Origin: Hydrogenoanaerobacterium sp032017025
GTDB lineage: Bacteria; Bacillota; Clostridia; Oscillospirales; Ruminococcaceae
Length of the DNA stretch: 64,000 nucleotides
Assembly: GCF_032017025.1 (NCBI RefSeq)
Contig: NZ_DALZQO010000001.1
Location: 1 to 64,000 of the forward strand
Reading direction: 5' to 3'
Shown: piece by piece, positions 8,285 through 17,882 of the stretch
Position numbering within the stretch: position 1 is the first letter of the stretch
Layout: each line of letters starts with the position of its first letter
Program-made: the position numbers and the translations under genes
The notes under the pieces: model-generated
The model's database searches: none
What the model saw: the letters and a program-made list of their open reading frames with translations, nothing else
What the model was told of the DNA's origin: nothing

Positions 8285-8701
8285 ATGAAAAATAATAAAG
8301 AGCGCACTGCCATATGGCTCTATCCCGAAACGATGGAGCGATTGGACGGCTGGCTTACTCAGGACAACTGCAAGAGCCGCAGTGAGTTCATGGAAAAGGC
8401 ACTGAGCTTCTACATGGGCTACCTCGCCAGCGGTGACACCGCAGACTATCTTTCCAAGGCGCTGCTGACCAGCATTCAGGGCACACTGCAAAATACGGAA
8501 AACCGAGTATCGGGAAATCTCTTCCGGCTGTCGGTAGAAATCAGCATGATGATGCATCTGCTGGCGGCAAACCTCGACATCACCGATGATGAGCTGGCGC
8601 GGCTGCGCGGCCGCTGTGTTTCCGAGGTGAAAAAAACCAAGGGTAAAATTATGCTGGATAAGGCGGTGGAGTTCCAGCACGGCATTGGCGGCGATGAATA
8701 A
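8285..8701 (+). CDS. MobC-like ribbon-helix-helix relaxosome accessory protein
   Basis: A 138-residue protein from the ATG at 8285, preceded by AAGGAGG. The first 45 residues have the ribbon-helix-helix look of a CopG/MobC DNA-binding protein (TAIWLYPETMERLD, then a helix with SRSEFMEKAL). The rest is helical. Proteins like this bind oriT and recruit the relaxase. An in-frame extension back to 8126 would run through the inverted repeats and has no RBS, so it is rejected. The stop overlaps the relaxase ATG (TAATG). Confidence 0.75.
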   Translation: MKNNKERTAIWLYPETMERLDGWLTQDNCKSRSEFMEKALSFYMGYLASGDTADYLSKALLTSIQGTLQNTENRVSGNLFRLSVEISMMMHLLAANLDITDDELARLRGRCVSEVKKTKGKIMLDKAVEFQHGIGGDE

Positions 8702-11592
8702 TGGCAAGGCTTATTTTCAAATGTCCCTACCTCAAGGGCGGTAGCGGAAAATCTGCCGCCCACCTTGCTCACCTTGTCAAATACATCGCCACTCGTGACG
8801 GCGTGGAAAAAATCAAAAGCGGTCATGAGCTTTGGTGTCCTACTAAAAAACAGCAGACGCTTATTGCGCAGCTGCTTCAGGAGTTTCCGGACGCCAAGGA
8901 CTCGCTGGAATATGAGGACTATGTCGAAAAGCCAAACCGTAAAAACGCTTCGGAATTTATCACCATCACGCTGGAGCAACACCTCGAAAAAATTGGTGAC
9001 CGTGAAAAGTATTTGGACTACATTGCAAACCGTCCCCGTGTCGAAAAAATAGACACCCACGGTCTATTTACCTCTGGCGATGTACCGCTGGAGCTGGAGG
9101 CTGTGGCAAGAGAGGTGTCGGCGCACACAGGAAACGTGTGGACGCCGATTATTTCTCTGCGCCGGGAGGACGCCGAAAAGTTTGGTTTTGAAAGTGCTGC
9201 TGTGTGGAAATCGCTGCTCTCCTCCAAAACGATGGAGCTTGCCGCAAGCCTCAAAATCCAGCCCGACCATCTGAAATGGTATGCGGCCTTTCACAATGAA
9301 TCCCACCACCCGCATATCCACATGATCTGCTACAGCACTGAGCCAAGGGAGGGCTACCTCACAAAACAGGGCATCCGCAGTATGAAGTCGGCGCTGGCAA
9401 CAGAGATTTTTCGGCAGGAGCTGTTACCGCTCTACTCGGATAAAACCCAGCAGCGGGACGCCCTCACCAGAGAGTCAGCCGAGGTCATGCGGAAACTGAT
9501 TGCACAGATGCGGGGCGGCGTTTTGTACAGCACCAAGCTGGAGCAGCTCATCACCCACCTTGCGGATCGGCTGCAATTCACCACCGGCAAAAAACAATAC
9601 GGCTATCTGAAAGCCGACCTTAAAAATGTGGTGGATGAAATCGTGGACGAGCTGGCGCATGATCCGCGTATTGCCGCCGCCTATGATTTGTGGTGGGAAT
9701 TCAAGGGCAGAATTAACAGCATTTATACCGAGCAGGCGCAAGAGCCGCTCCCGCTTTCCAAATGCGAGGACTTCAAATCTATCCGCAATATGGTCATCAA
9801 AGAGGCTCTTCGCATTACAAACGGAGAGATGACCTTTGAAGAACCGTCCTCGGCGGATACTGCGCTTCCGGATGCGACTGCCGAGGACGATACCCCCGCC
9901 GCATTCTTTTCGGAAGAAGCAGTTGCGGACGAGCCAGAGGAAGCAGAGTGTCCTACTCCTCATGCTCACCGGGGCGGGGCGGTGTTTGGCAGTAAGCACC
10001 CATCGTGGTGGACGGACGAGTACAAACAGGCAAAGCAGTATTTGTTCGGAGATAAGCACGGCGGCACTATGCGGGATTTTGAAAAGGCCCGTGCGCTGTT
10101 TCTCGCAGAAGCCGACAGCGGCAACCCCCTCGCCATGTACGACCTCGGCCGCATGACCGCCGATGGCCTCGGCTGTGAGCCGGACGCCGATGCCGCCTAC
10201 GCTTGGTACGAAAAGGCCCTCGCCGGATTTCATGCGACGGAGAGCGCAAGCCCTTGGAAGTACACCGAGTACCGCATTGGCAAAATGTATGCCGCGGGGC
10301 TTGGCACAGAGCAGAACTATGAGGATGCGGCGCGCTGGCTTACTCTATCAGCAAACGAAAACTATAAGTATGCCGAATATTCCCTCGGCGGTCTTTACTA
10401 TCACGGCAAGGGTGTGGAGCAAAATCATGAAACCGCCTTTGCCCTCTACACCCGCTCGGCAAATCAGAGCTTTCCCTACGCCAGCTTTGAGCTGGGCAAA
10501 ATGCTCAGTGACGGAATTGGCTGCACAAAAAACAGCACTGATTCCCAGCAACGCTTTACCGAAGCCTTTCACGGCTTCAAGTCCTTGGAGCAACAGAGCC
10601 ATGACGATAAGCTCCAATACCGCCTTGGCTGGATGCTGCTAAACGGCGTTGGTACAGAAAAAGATGAAGTAGCGGCAAAAGCATACTTGGAAAAGTCCGC
10701 GGCGGTGGGCAATCCCTTTGCCTGCTACCAGCTTGCAAAAATCATTCTCTCCGATGAGAACGCCCCGCCGCAGGAGGTAGAAAAAGCCCTTGCTCTGCTT
10801 CGTAAATCGGTGGAGGGTGAAAATCCCTATGCGCAGTATTTTCTCGGCAAGCTCTATGAAAAAGGGCAGCACGTTCCCAAAAATGTCGCGGAGGCGGTGA
10901 GGCTTTATAAGCTGTCCGCTGGGCAGGAAAATGAGTTTGCGGCATATAGGCTCGGCAAGCTCTACCTTGGCGGCGAGGGTGTGCTGAAGGATGTGGAGGA
11001 AGCGTTGCACTGGCTTGGCTTTGCAGCAGAAAAGAAAAATCAGTTTGCGGAATATGCCCTCGGCGTTCTCTACCTCAAGGGCGAGGATGTCCCAAAAAAT
11101 ACTGAAAAGGCAATCTCATTCTTTCAGAGAGCCGCCGCACAGGACAATCACTTCGCGCAATACCGCCTCGGCAAGATTTATCTCATCGGTGAGGCCGCAC
11201 TCAAGGATGTGGAAACCGCCTTGCGCTATCTGACTGCCGCCGCCGAGCAGGGCAATCAGTTTGCACAGTACACCCTCGGCAAGCTATATCTGATGGGCAA
11301 GGATGTGTCGAGGGATAAAGAAACGGCGGTAGAATGGCTCACCGCATCGGCGGCACAGGGTAATATTTACGCGCAGTTTTTCCTCGACCATATGGGGCAG
11401 TGGAAAGAGCCCTCCGTCCTACTTGCCACAACCCGACTGCTCCACCACATGAGCCGCATCTTTGCAGACAACGCGCCGCCGCTGAAATCGCACGGTCAGC
11501 AGATTGACCGCAAGCTCCTGCGGAAGCTCCGGGAGAAAAAGCAGGCGCAGGGTCACGCCCAGGGCGACCACGAGCAAACCATGTCATATTAA
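8701..11592 (+). CDS. MOBP-type relaxase (MobP3-like) with C-terminal Sel1 repeats
   Basis: A 963-residue protein. The N-terminal 300 residues begin ARLIFKCPYLKGG..AHLAHLVKYIATRDGVE, as in MobP3 relaxases, and contain the metal-binding histidine cluster HNESHHPHIHM (about residues 198-208). It would nick oriT and pilot the strand through the VirD4 channel. From about residue 445 to 920 there are at least twelve Sel1-like repeats of about 36 residues (pattern A.Y.LGKLYL.G..V.KD...A..WL). These form a helical solenoid for protein contacts. Acidic linker sequence joins the two halves. The repeat tail makes the protein roughly twice the size of a minimal MOBP enzyme. Confidence 0.85.
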   Translation: MARLIFKCPYLKGGSGKSAAHLAHLVKYIATRDGVEKIKSGHELWCPTKKQQTLIAQLLQEFPDAKDSLEYEDYVEKPNRKNASEFITITLEQHLEKIGDREKYLDYIANRPRVEKIDTHGLFTSGDVPLELEAVAREVSAHTGNVWTPIISLRREDAEKFGFESAAVWKSLLSSKTMELAASLKIQPDHLKWYAAFHNESHHPHIHMICYSTEPREGYLTKQGIRSMKSALATEIFRQELLPLYSDKTQQRDALTRESAEVMRKLIAQMRGGVLYSTKLEQLITHLADRLQFTTGKKQYGYLKADLKNVVDEIVDELAHDPRIAAAYDLWWEFKGRINSIYTEQAQEPLPLSKCEDFKSIRNMVIKEALRITNGEMTFEEPSSADTALPDATAEDDTPAAFFSEEAVADEPEEAECPTPHAHRGGAVFGSKHPSWWTDEYKQAKQYLFGDKHGGTMRDFEKARALFLAEADSGNPLAMYDLGRMTADGLGCEPDADAAYAWYEKALAGFHATESASPWKYTEYRIGKMYAAGLGTEQNYEDAARWLTLSANENYKYAEYSLGGLYYHGKGVEQNHETAFALYTRSANQSFPYASFELGKMLSDGIGCTKNSTDSQQRFTEAFHGFKSLEQQSHDDKLQYRLGWMLLNGVGTEKDEVAAKAYLEKSAAVGNPFACYQLAKIILSDENAPPQEVEKALALLRKSVEGENPYAQYFLGKLYEKGQHVPKNVAEAVRLYKLSAGQENEFAAYRLGKLYLGGEGVLKDVEEALHWLGFAAEKKNQFAEYALGVLYLKGEDVPKNTEKAISFFQRAAAQDNHFAQYRLGKIYLIGEAALKDVETALRYLTAAAEQGNQFAQYTLGKLYLMGKDVSRDKETAVEWLTASAAQGNIYAQFFLDHMGQWKEPSVLLATTRLLHHMSRIFADNAPPLKSHGQQIDRKLLRKLREKKQAQGHAQGDHEQTMSY

Positions 11593-11607
11593 CGATTGGA
11601 GAACTTT

Positions 11608-11727
11608 ATGAAAAAGCCCAAAAAAACTACAAAACAACTGCCGCCCAAAGAAAAATTACTTCCGAGCCAGCGCCGTCCTGTCAAAAGGGCGGCGTTTTTT
11701 CATCGCATCGGAAACCGAAATCAATAA
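11608..11727 (+). CDS. Possible 39-residue basic ORF overlapping a terminator
   Basis: A short frame (MKKPKKTTKQLPPKEK...) with a GGAG-type site before its ATG that stops 11 bases before the next gene. It is very basic. A strong hairpin with a T-run lies inside it, so the frame may be incidental; a leader-peptide role for the downstream gene is also possible. Confidence 0.3.
   Translation: MKKPKKTTKQLPPKEKLLPSQRRPVKRAAFFHRIGNRNQ
11671..11700 (+). terminator. Intrinsic terminator downstream of the relaxase gene
   Basis: CGCCGTCCT and AGGGCGGCG form a nine-pair stem (one G-U pair) with a six-base loop, followed by TTTTTT. It would end or attenuate the MobC-relaxase transcript before the TOPRIM gene. 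Confidence 0.7.
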
Positions 11728-11738
11728 GGAGGTACACC

Positions 11739-13184
11739 ATGGGAACCTATATCCATTTTACTGATGAACAAAAGCTCTGCGCCAACAATGTTGACCTCGT
11801 GGATTTTTTAGAACGACAGGGGGAAAAGCTCATTCGCTCCGGTCCCGAAAAGCGGCTGGCGTCTGACCACAGCATTACCGTGCGTGGCAACGAATGGTAT
11901 GACCATGCCACGGAGAGTGGCGGCTATGCCATAGATTTTGTGTGCCAGTTTTATAACCTAACATTTCCCGAAGCCGTGACCATGCTCCTCGGCGGCGAAC
12001 AGGGCAAGGTCTATGAACCGGCAGAAAAGAAAAAGCAGGAGCAGAAAAAGCCCTTTGCCTTGCCTGACGCCAACAGCGATATGCGCCGTGTCTACGGTTA
12101 TCTGGTCAAAACTCGGCTGCTTGATCGTGAGGTGGTCAGCTATTTTGCAAAGCAAAAACTGATTTATGAGTCCTGCGAAAAATCTAAGGACGGCACCAAG
12201 GAATATCACAACGCCGTGTTTGTGGGACTTGATGAAAATGGTGTTGCCCGTCATGCCCACAAGCGAGGGCTCTACACCGAGGGCACCGGCTTCAAGGGCA
12301 ACGTGGACGGCTGCAATCCCTCATATAGCTTTCACCACATTGGGAAAAGTAATCTGCTCTATGTTTTTGAGGCGCCTATTGATATGCTGTCTTTTATTTC
12401 GCTGCACCCCAAGGACTGGCAAAATCAAAGCTATGTTGCACTCTGCGGTGTTTCAGAGCACGCTATGTTAAAGGCACTGGAACTGCACCCGAACCTCAAT
12501 CATGTGGTGCTGTGCCTCGACCACGATGAGGCAGGACTGGAGGCGGAAGAAAAATATTATGATTTGCTCTCAGATAAGGGCGTTCAGTGTGGCAGGATTC
12601 TGCCCAAGTTCAAGGATTGGAACGAGGTCATCAAAGCGGCTCATGGTCTGCCTGCGCTCCCAGCCGAGGAACATCCCCAGCATCGGCTTCGGGATGAAAT
12701 CTGTGGTGAGCTGTCCGCAGTAAAACCTGCCGAACCTCTCTCTGCCAACCGTCTGTCCGCCATGCTGGAAAATGTCCGCACCCATTTGCATGGGGGCAGA
12801 TTTTCTGATGCGGAGGACTGTCTCAAGGAAATGCTGTCCGGCGCGGTGGCATCTGCGGCGAACGAGTATCGCCAGATGAACCACTGCCGCAATCTCTCCA
12901 CTGTGCAGGCTCTTCTGCGCTATGGCTTTCGCACCTATGAAAATCGTGGGCGGTTTAAGACAAGGCTGGATACGCTGGACTCAGCCATCATGTCCCTGCG
13001 CGGGTATGAGCGGGTACTGTCCTCGGCAGAAAAAGAAAAGCTGGCGGAGAGTTACGAAGTCGTTGCCGCCCACTGCCTCAAGGCGGTCATTTTGATGGAG
13101 CAGGATCAACAGAAGCTGGAGCAGAAGCTGGCCCCGGCGATGGCAATGGCGNNNNNNNNNNAAAAAGGCAGGGCGGTCAATTAA
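11739..13184 (+). CDS. CHC2-like / DUF3991-TOPRIM protein (gap near 3' end)
   Basis: About 480 residues. The N-terminal 90 residues resemble the DNA-primase-type zinc region seen in DUF3991 proteins (LVDFLERQGEKL, then GGYAIDFVCQFYNLTFPEAV). The middle carries a TOPRIM-like core: VFEAPIDMLSF (about residues 209-219) and VVLCLDHDEAGLEAEEKYY (about 256-274) supply the acidic residues. The family is standard in Tn1549-type ICEs and may act in strand replication or priming after transfer. A 10-N joint interrupts the last few codons, so the exact C-terminus is uncertain. RBS GGAGG precedes the ATG. Confidence 0.8.
   Translation: MGTYIHFTDEQKLCANNVDLVDFLERQGEKLIRSGPEKRLASDHSITVRGNEWYDHATESGGYAIDFVCQFYNLTFPEAVTMLLGGEQGKVYEPAEKKKQEQKKPFALPDANSDMRRVYGYLVKTRLLDREVVSYFAKQKLIYESCEKSKDGTKEYHNAVFVGLDENGVARHAHKRGLYTEGTGFKGNVDGCNPSYSFHHIGKSNLLYVFEAPIDMLSFISLHPKDWQNQSYVALCGVSEHAMLKALELHPNLNHVVLCLDHDEAGLEAEEKYYDLLSDKGVQCGRILPKFKDWNEVIKAAHGLPALPAEEHPQHRLRDEICGELSAVKPAEPLSANRLSAMLENVRTHLHGGRFSDAEDCLKEMLSGAVASAANEYRQMNHCRNLSTVQALLRYGFRTYENRGRFKTRLDTLDSAIMSLRGYERVLSSAEKEKLAESYEVVAAHCLKAVILMEQDQQKLEQKLAPAMAMAXXXXKGRAVN
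13152..13161. other. Assembly joint (10 N)
   Basis: A run of ten N lies seven codons before the end of the TOPRIM gene. The true bases and length are unknown. Confidence 0.95.
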
Positions 13185-13198
13185 ATGACTGCTCTGCC

Positions 13199-13414
13199 TC
13201 ATTCCTCTGAACTGCCACGATAGCGGATAATTGGAAGTTGCTTTGCTTTTTTGCCCACCATCACACGATGAAGCGCAAACACCATATTGGGAGTACGTTC
13301 AAAATAGCCAATGTCTTTCTTCCAACTTATGCCGCACTTGCAGTGCTGAAGTCCAATAAATTGTTGCTTCATTTTTTTGCCGCAGTTTATACAAATCTTA
13401 TTGCTGTTGCCCAT
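13199..13414 (-). CDS. Small zinc-ribbon protein
   Basis: A 71-residue protein on the minus strand, against the direction of the transfer genes. It has two metal-binding knuckles, CINCGKKM near the start and HCKCGISW about 15 residues later, followed by a basic C-terminal half. The start is well supported by AAAGGAGG seven bases before the ATG. No family name can be given; it may be a small DNA- or RNA-binding regulator. It sits convergent to the TOPRIM gene and divergent from the coupling-protein gene. Confidence 0.65.
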   Translation of the reverse strand: MGNSNKICINCGKKMKQQFIGLQHCKCGISWKKDIGYFERTPNMVFALHRVMVGKKAKQLPIIRYRGSSEE

Positions 13415-13473
13415 AATCCGACCTCCTTTATTTTATAATAGCACAAGATAATCTCAAACGAAAGGATACCAAT

Positions 13474-15278
13474 ATGAACGAATCCGTCTATATCCTAATC
13501 GGAGCGGCCGCCGTGATGTTTAGCGTCATCGGCGGCCTTTCCCTTTTGGCGCACTACTACACTTTAAACGGCATTAAGTCCCGCACCGTGGGCGATGGGC
13601 AGCACGGCACCGCCCGCTTTGCCAGCAAGCAGGAAATCAAGCGCACCTATCGGCACATCCCATTCCGCCCGGAGCTGTGGCGCAAGGGAGAGCAGCTCCC
13701 CACCCAGCANNNNNNNNNNAGAACAATGCCGTCACCGCGCTGGTGGACACCGACGATGTCCACTGCCTTATGATCGGCGCATCCGGCGTGGGCAAGACTG
13801 CGTTTTTTCTGTACCCGAATCTCGAATACGCCTGCGCCAGCGGCATGAGCTTTTTGACCACCGACACCAAAGGTGACCTCTACCGCAACTACGGTGCCAT
13901 CGCCCGCGACCACTACGGCTATAATGTGGCGGTCATAGATTTGCGAAACCCCACCCGCTCAGACGGCAACAATATGCTCCATCTGGTCAACGCCTACATG
14001 GACACCTACCGCGCCGATGAAAACAACCTTGTGGCAAAGGCAAAGGCAGAAAAGTACGCCAAGATTATCGCCAAGACTATCATCAACGCTGGTGATGAAA
14101 ACTATGGTCAAAATCAGTTTTTCTACGATGCCGCAGAGGGGCTTCTGACCTCGGTCATTCTACTGATTGCGGAATACCTCCCACCCACGGAGGTGGACGG
14201 TAAAAAGGTGGACTGCCGCCATATCATCAGCGTGTTCAAACTGGTGCAGGATTTACTTGCCCCCAGCAAGGTGAAGGGTAAAAGTCAGTTCCAGCTCCTC
14301 ATGGACAAGCTGCCCTCCGACCACAAGACCCGCTGGTTTGCAGGCGCCGCCCTCAACTCGGCAGAGCAGGCGATGGCATCCGTTCTCTCTACCGTGCTGT
14401 CTCGGCTCAATTCCTTTCTCGACTCCGAGATGGAGCAGGTTCTCTGTTTCGATACCGCCATTGACGCCGAGAAGTTCTGCAAGGAAAAATCCGCGCTGTT
14501 CATCGTGTTGCCCGAAGAAGATTTGACGAAGTATTTCATGGTCAGCCTTATGATCCAGCAGCTCTACAGGGAAATCCTCGCCGTCGCTGATGAGAATGGC
14601 GGAAAGCTGAAAAACCGTGTGGTGTTCTACTGTGACGAGCTGGGCACGCTGCCCGCCATCGAATCGCTTGAGTTGATATTTTCCGCCAGCCGCTCCCGTC
14701 GCCTGATGATGGTGCCGATTATTCAGAGCTTCGGACAGCTTGAAAAAAACTATGGCAAGGAGGGCTCGGAAATTATCGTGGACAACTGCCAGGATACCAT
14801 CTTCGGCGGCTTCGCCCCCAACAGCCAGACCGCAGATGTTCTCTCCAAGGCGATGGGCAGCCGCACCGTCATGAGCGGCAGCGTCAACCGTGGCAAGAAC
14901 GATCCCAGTCAGAGCCTCCAAATGATGGAGCGCCCGCTGATGACGCCCGACGAGCTGAAGTCCATTCCCAAGGGCAGCTTTGTGGTGATGAAAACAGGCA
15001 CCCACCCTATGAAAACCAAGCTGCGGCTGTTTCTCGATTGGGGCATTACATTCGGAGCGCCCTACACCATTCCCGAAAAAGCCCACCGCAAGGTGAGCTA
15101 CGCCGACAAGCAGGTGCTGGAGGAAAGCATTGTCAGAAAGCATAGCGCCTGTGTGGTGGTGGATGAGGACACCGGGGAGCTGCTGGAACCGCCCAGCGGA
15201 ACAGGAATGCTCCACACGCCTGTGGCGGAGCCTGTTGAGGACAATTCCACGCGCCGCAGTCATCTGAGAACAAAGTGA
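13474..15278 (+). CDS. virD4: VirD4/TraG-type coupling protein (interrupted by an assembly gap)
   Basis: Two frames belong to one gene, broken by N at 13711-13720. The first part has an N-terminal membrane segment (residues 5-27) and the approach to the ATPase domain (GQHGTARFA). The second part contains Walker A IGASGVGKTAFF, Walker B VVFYCDELGTLP and DTIFGGFAPNSQTADVLSKAMG, all diagnostic of TraG/VirD4 proteins. It brings the relaxase-DNA complex to the channel. Relatives have about ten more residues at the gap, so bases are probably missing rather than just misaligned. RBS GAAAGGAT precedes the ATG. Confidence 0.88.
13711..13720. other. Assembly joint (10 N) inside virD4
   Basis: Ten N split the coupling-protein gene and shift the frame. 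Family comparison suggests that a short stretch of sequence is missing here. Confidence 0.95.
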
Positions 15279-15292
15279 TAGGAGTGAACACA

Positions 15293-15556
15293 ATGAGTTA
15301 TTTCGGAAACATTTACGCCGCCTCGCCCGATGAGCTTCCCCATCGGGCGAGGGCAGTTTATATGTACCTCAAAGACCGCACTGGCAAAGGAAGCGACTGC
15401 TGGCCCGCCGTGAACACCATTGCAAAGGACATGAATCTCTCTCGCAGTACCGTCAAGCGTGCCCTCCATGATCTCACCAATGCGGGGCTGGTGGACAAGG
15501 AAGCACGCTACCGGGAAAACGGCAGTCACACTAGTAACCGGCTGGTGCTGAAGTAA
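15293..15556 (+). CDS. Winged-helix DNA-binding protein (HTH_36-like)
   Basis: An 87-residue protein from the ATG at 15293 with AGGAGTG upstream. It has a helix-turn-helix of the replication-initiator/HTH_36 type: CWPAVNTIAKDMNLSRSTVKRALHDLTNAGLV. Proteins like this occur after virD4 in Tn1549-type ICEs and may control transfer or replication genes. Its start lies 14 bases beyond the virD4 stop, so it is the last gene of the transfer operon before the defence cargo. Confidence 0.75.
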   Translation: MSYFGNIYAASPDELPHRARAVYMYLKDRTGKGSDCWPAVNTIAKDMNLSRSTVKRALHDLTNAGLVDKEARYRENGSHTSNRLVLK

Positions 15557-15573
15557 TAGAGTGCCATTTAAAT

Positions 15574-15618
15574 GCAAAAACGCATAACATCCCGCCAAGG
15601 GGGTGCTATGCGTTTTGC
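15574..15618. terminator. Hairpin between the transfer operon and the defence operon
   Basis: The arms GCAAAAACGCATAACATCCC and GGGTGCTATGCGTTTTGC pair with one bulge and are T-rich on both strands. It can terminate the plus-strand transfer operon and the minus-strand defence operon that converge here. Confidence 0.65.
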
Positions 15619-15715
15619 GTGAACCGAGCCTCGGTTCATAGTGACCCTCCCAGAAGGACTCACACTAAAAGATTTATTACAGAGAAAGATAATAAATTGT
15701 TTCAGGAAACACAGA

Positions 15716-16423
15716 CTAATCCTTTAGCGCTATTGATAATTCTCCGCCAAAATTATTCATAACAAAGAGTTCATCCTGCAATAAAGACTCCTTTTCAATT
15801 TGATACTCAAATGGGAACAGATATGTTGAAGCATTGATTTCTTGGAACGAGTAATATCCACTACCATCTACATTCATCATCGTATAAACCATAAAACTGC
15901 TTACTTCAGATTTGGAGATTTTTTGTCTGTTGATTCGATATTTCCCCGGCTTATCGCAAGTGAGGACACCAAATTCCTTTTGTGTTGATATTAGTTTGTC
16001 AATAGAGTGAAATAACGTCGTACGTTCACCCCATTCATCAAATAATTTTTGTTTGAGCTGTGCCAATGTAATCTCATCTTGAAATTCTGATATTTTCCCG
16101 ATTAGTTTACACATATCCATAAATACAGGATAAGCTGCGAGCATCATGCACCAGTGAATGGATAGAGCGTATTCAGGATACTTCCTAATAAGCTGTAATG
16201 CTACTGGTCTCAACTTTTCTGTGTAAGCATTTTCGTAATACCAAATATACATGAGAATCTCTCTGGTTTTGCGAGTATTTGTAGGACTCCCTATCTCAAA
16301 GCCAAGATATTCATTTAATTTCTCTTTTATTTCATTCTCGGTCAATTCTTTTGAAATTAATTCGACAACTTGATTAAGCCACGCTAATTTTAAATTTCTT
16401 GACAAGCCTACCATTTTAGCCAT
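15716..16423 (-). CDS. brxA: BrxA-like (DUF1819) BREX protein
   Basis: A 235-residue helical protein, the last gene of the defence operon. Its start overlaps the pglZ stop by eight bases. In type 3 BREX systems the last gene after pglZ encodes the small BrxA/DUF1819 protein. The size, the position and the tract TRKTREILMYIWYY agree with that family. BrxA proteins bind DNA and have no known enzymatic activity. The call rests mainly on gene order; sequence resemblance alone would be weak. Confidence 0.65.
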   Translation of the reverse strand: MAKMVGLSRNLKLAWLNQVVELISKELTENEIKEKLNEYLGFEIGSPTNTRKTREILMYIWYYENAYTEKLRPVALQLIRKYPEYALSIHWCMMLAAYPVFMDMCKLIGKISEFQDEITLAQLKQKLFDEWGERTTLFHSIDKLISTQKEFGVLTCDKPGKYRINRQKISKSEVSSFMVYTMMNVDGSGYYSFQEINASTYLFPFEYQIEKESLLQDELFVMNNFGGELSIALKD

Positions 16424-17879
16424 TATTATTCACCGCCTTTATTTTTATAAACGGTACGATTACTTCATCTATTGAAATACCCCCGTGCGTTATCACACAG
16501 TCGCCTGTAGCATCAAAGGAGTCTCCTGTATTACAAATTAGATAATCGAAATCCTTTTGCAAGTAATACTTTGGATAGTCTATTAGGCGGTACTTCTGTA
16601 ACAATGTTTCTTTATCTGCAAAGTTTTGCAGGACAATCATTTTTCTGCTTCTTGTTTCTGTTTCTACCCCAGTACCTATTAATTTCCCCATGCCCATAGA
16701 GGGTGAATTACCATGATCCGCACTAATATAAACATCAAAACCATCGTCAAGAAATCGTTTAGTCATATCAGCTAGTTTGTGTTGATCAGACAAAACTCCC
16801 ATATCATTGAGCATCCCAAGTCGTCCTTGATGCTGGGCGTGTACAATATCATCCACATCATTAACGATAACAGCACCACACCGTACAAATGAACTAAACT
16901 GCGCATTGTAACCTCGCTCATATCCAATTTGGTTATCAGCGTAGCCCATGTTTTTAGCACAAGAAATAAACTCTTGCTTTTCCTTGCTCTGTTTCCAAGG
17001 CTCAATCAATTGACTGGGATATTTATTTGACAGTAAGCATTGTCTGGAAATAGACGTAGTTGTAGGGATCATTGCAAAAACAGCAGTTTTCTCATATAGT
17101 ATGTCCCCAAAAGACTTTGAGATAATTCTCCAGTCAAACTCAGACATACCATCCATGACAATTATTACAAACTTGCTGCTACATTCATGCATAAACTCCA
17201 TTGCTCGGCTTACAAGAACAGGTGTGTTTCGACTCATTTCGGATGAAATCTTCCCAAAATGTGTCAATATATAGTCTGTAAAGATTATATCTACTTCGGA
17301 TGTGTCAAACTCCAGATAAAAGCGTGTTGCAAAAAAATCAATTTTTGCCTTGACCTCTGAAATCTCAAACCACTCATCGTACGTTGTTACTGTTTTTGTT
17401 TGTTTCATCAAATCGCAATACAATATTTTAAGATAAGCTTGGACGTTTTCGGTGCTATATACATGTTTATTTAGGAATTCTTCAGTTTGCTTTTGTGTTT
17501 GCCAATCATCAAAATTATTTTGATATGCTAATGATAGCAAATCTAAATCCAAGTCAAAATATGCTTTAAGTGTATCAAAATTAAGTTTTGGGAATAGGTT
17601 ACCCATAGATAAAGTATAAGCCTTAAATCTTCGCTGTAGGTCATACGGAATAAAGCTGCTGGATTTTGCTAGTATAACTAATTTATTGTCTTGATTTTTC
17701 AATTTGTCTTCATACATTATCCGAAAAGATATATCATCTGTGTAGAGTGCCACTTCAAAGCCATGTGCCTTAAAACCAGCACTGTAGTGAGTAACCTCAT
17801 CGAAATTTTCATCATCAATGAGTAATATTTGATTACTGTATTGTGCAGACGAGAATTTCAGCACATAGTCTTTAAACAT
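16416..17879 (-). CDS. pglZ: PglZ alkaline-phosphatase-superfamily BREX protein (compact)
   Basis: A 487-residue PglZ protein. Metal-site motifs of the alkaline phosphatase fold are visible: VIIVMDGMSEFDW (D243), the nucleophile region IPTTTSISR (271-279), ISADHGN (D388, H389) and ITHGGISIDE (H465). The HGG followed by D/E-V-I-V-P is typical of PglZ. BREX PglZ proteins are often 650-850 residues, so this one is small. It is required in all BREX types, though its role is unclear. It starts three bases after the helicase stop and overlaps brxA, so the genes are coupled. Confidence 0.88.
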   Translation of the reverse strand: MFKDYVLKFSSAQYSNQILLIDDENFDEVTHYSAGFKAHGFEVALYTDDISFRIMYEDKLKNQDNKLVILAKSSSFIPYDLQRRFKAYTLSMGNLFPKLNFDTLKAYFDLDLDLLSLAYQNNFDDWQTQKQTEEFLNKHVYSTENVQAYLKILYCDLMKQTKTVTTYDEWFEISEVKAKIDFFATRFYLEFDTSEVDIIFTDYILTHFGKISSEMSRNTPVLVSRAMEFMHECSSKFVIIVMDGMSEFDWRIISKSFGDILYEKTAVFAMIPTTTSISRQCLLSNKYPSQLIEPWKQSKEKQEFISCAKNMGYADNQIGYERGYNAQFSSFVRCGAVIVNDVDDIVHAQHQGRLGMLNDMGVLSDQHKLADMTKRFLDDGFDVYISADHGNSPSMGMGKLIGTGVETETRSRKMIVLQNFADKETLLQKYRLIDYPKYYLQKDFDYLICNTGDSFDATGDCVITHGGISIDEVIVPFIKIKAVNNNG

Positions 17880-17882
17880 GTG

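Noticed and set aside
14253..15293. 346-codon minus-strand frame inside virD4
   Set aside because: Long antisense frames are common in this codon usage; the plus strand has clear VirD4 motifs.
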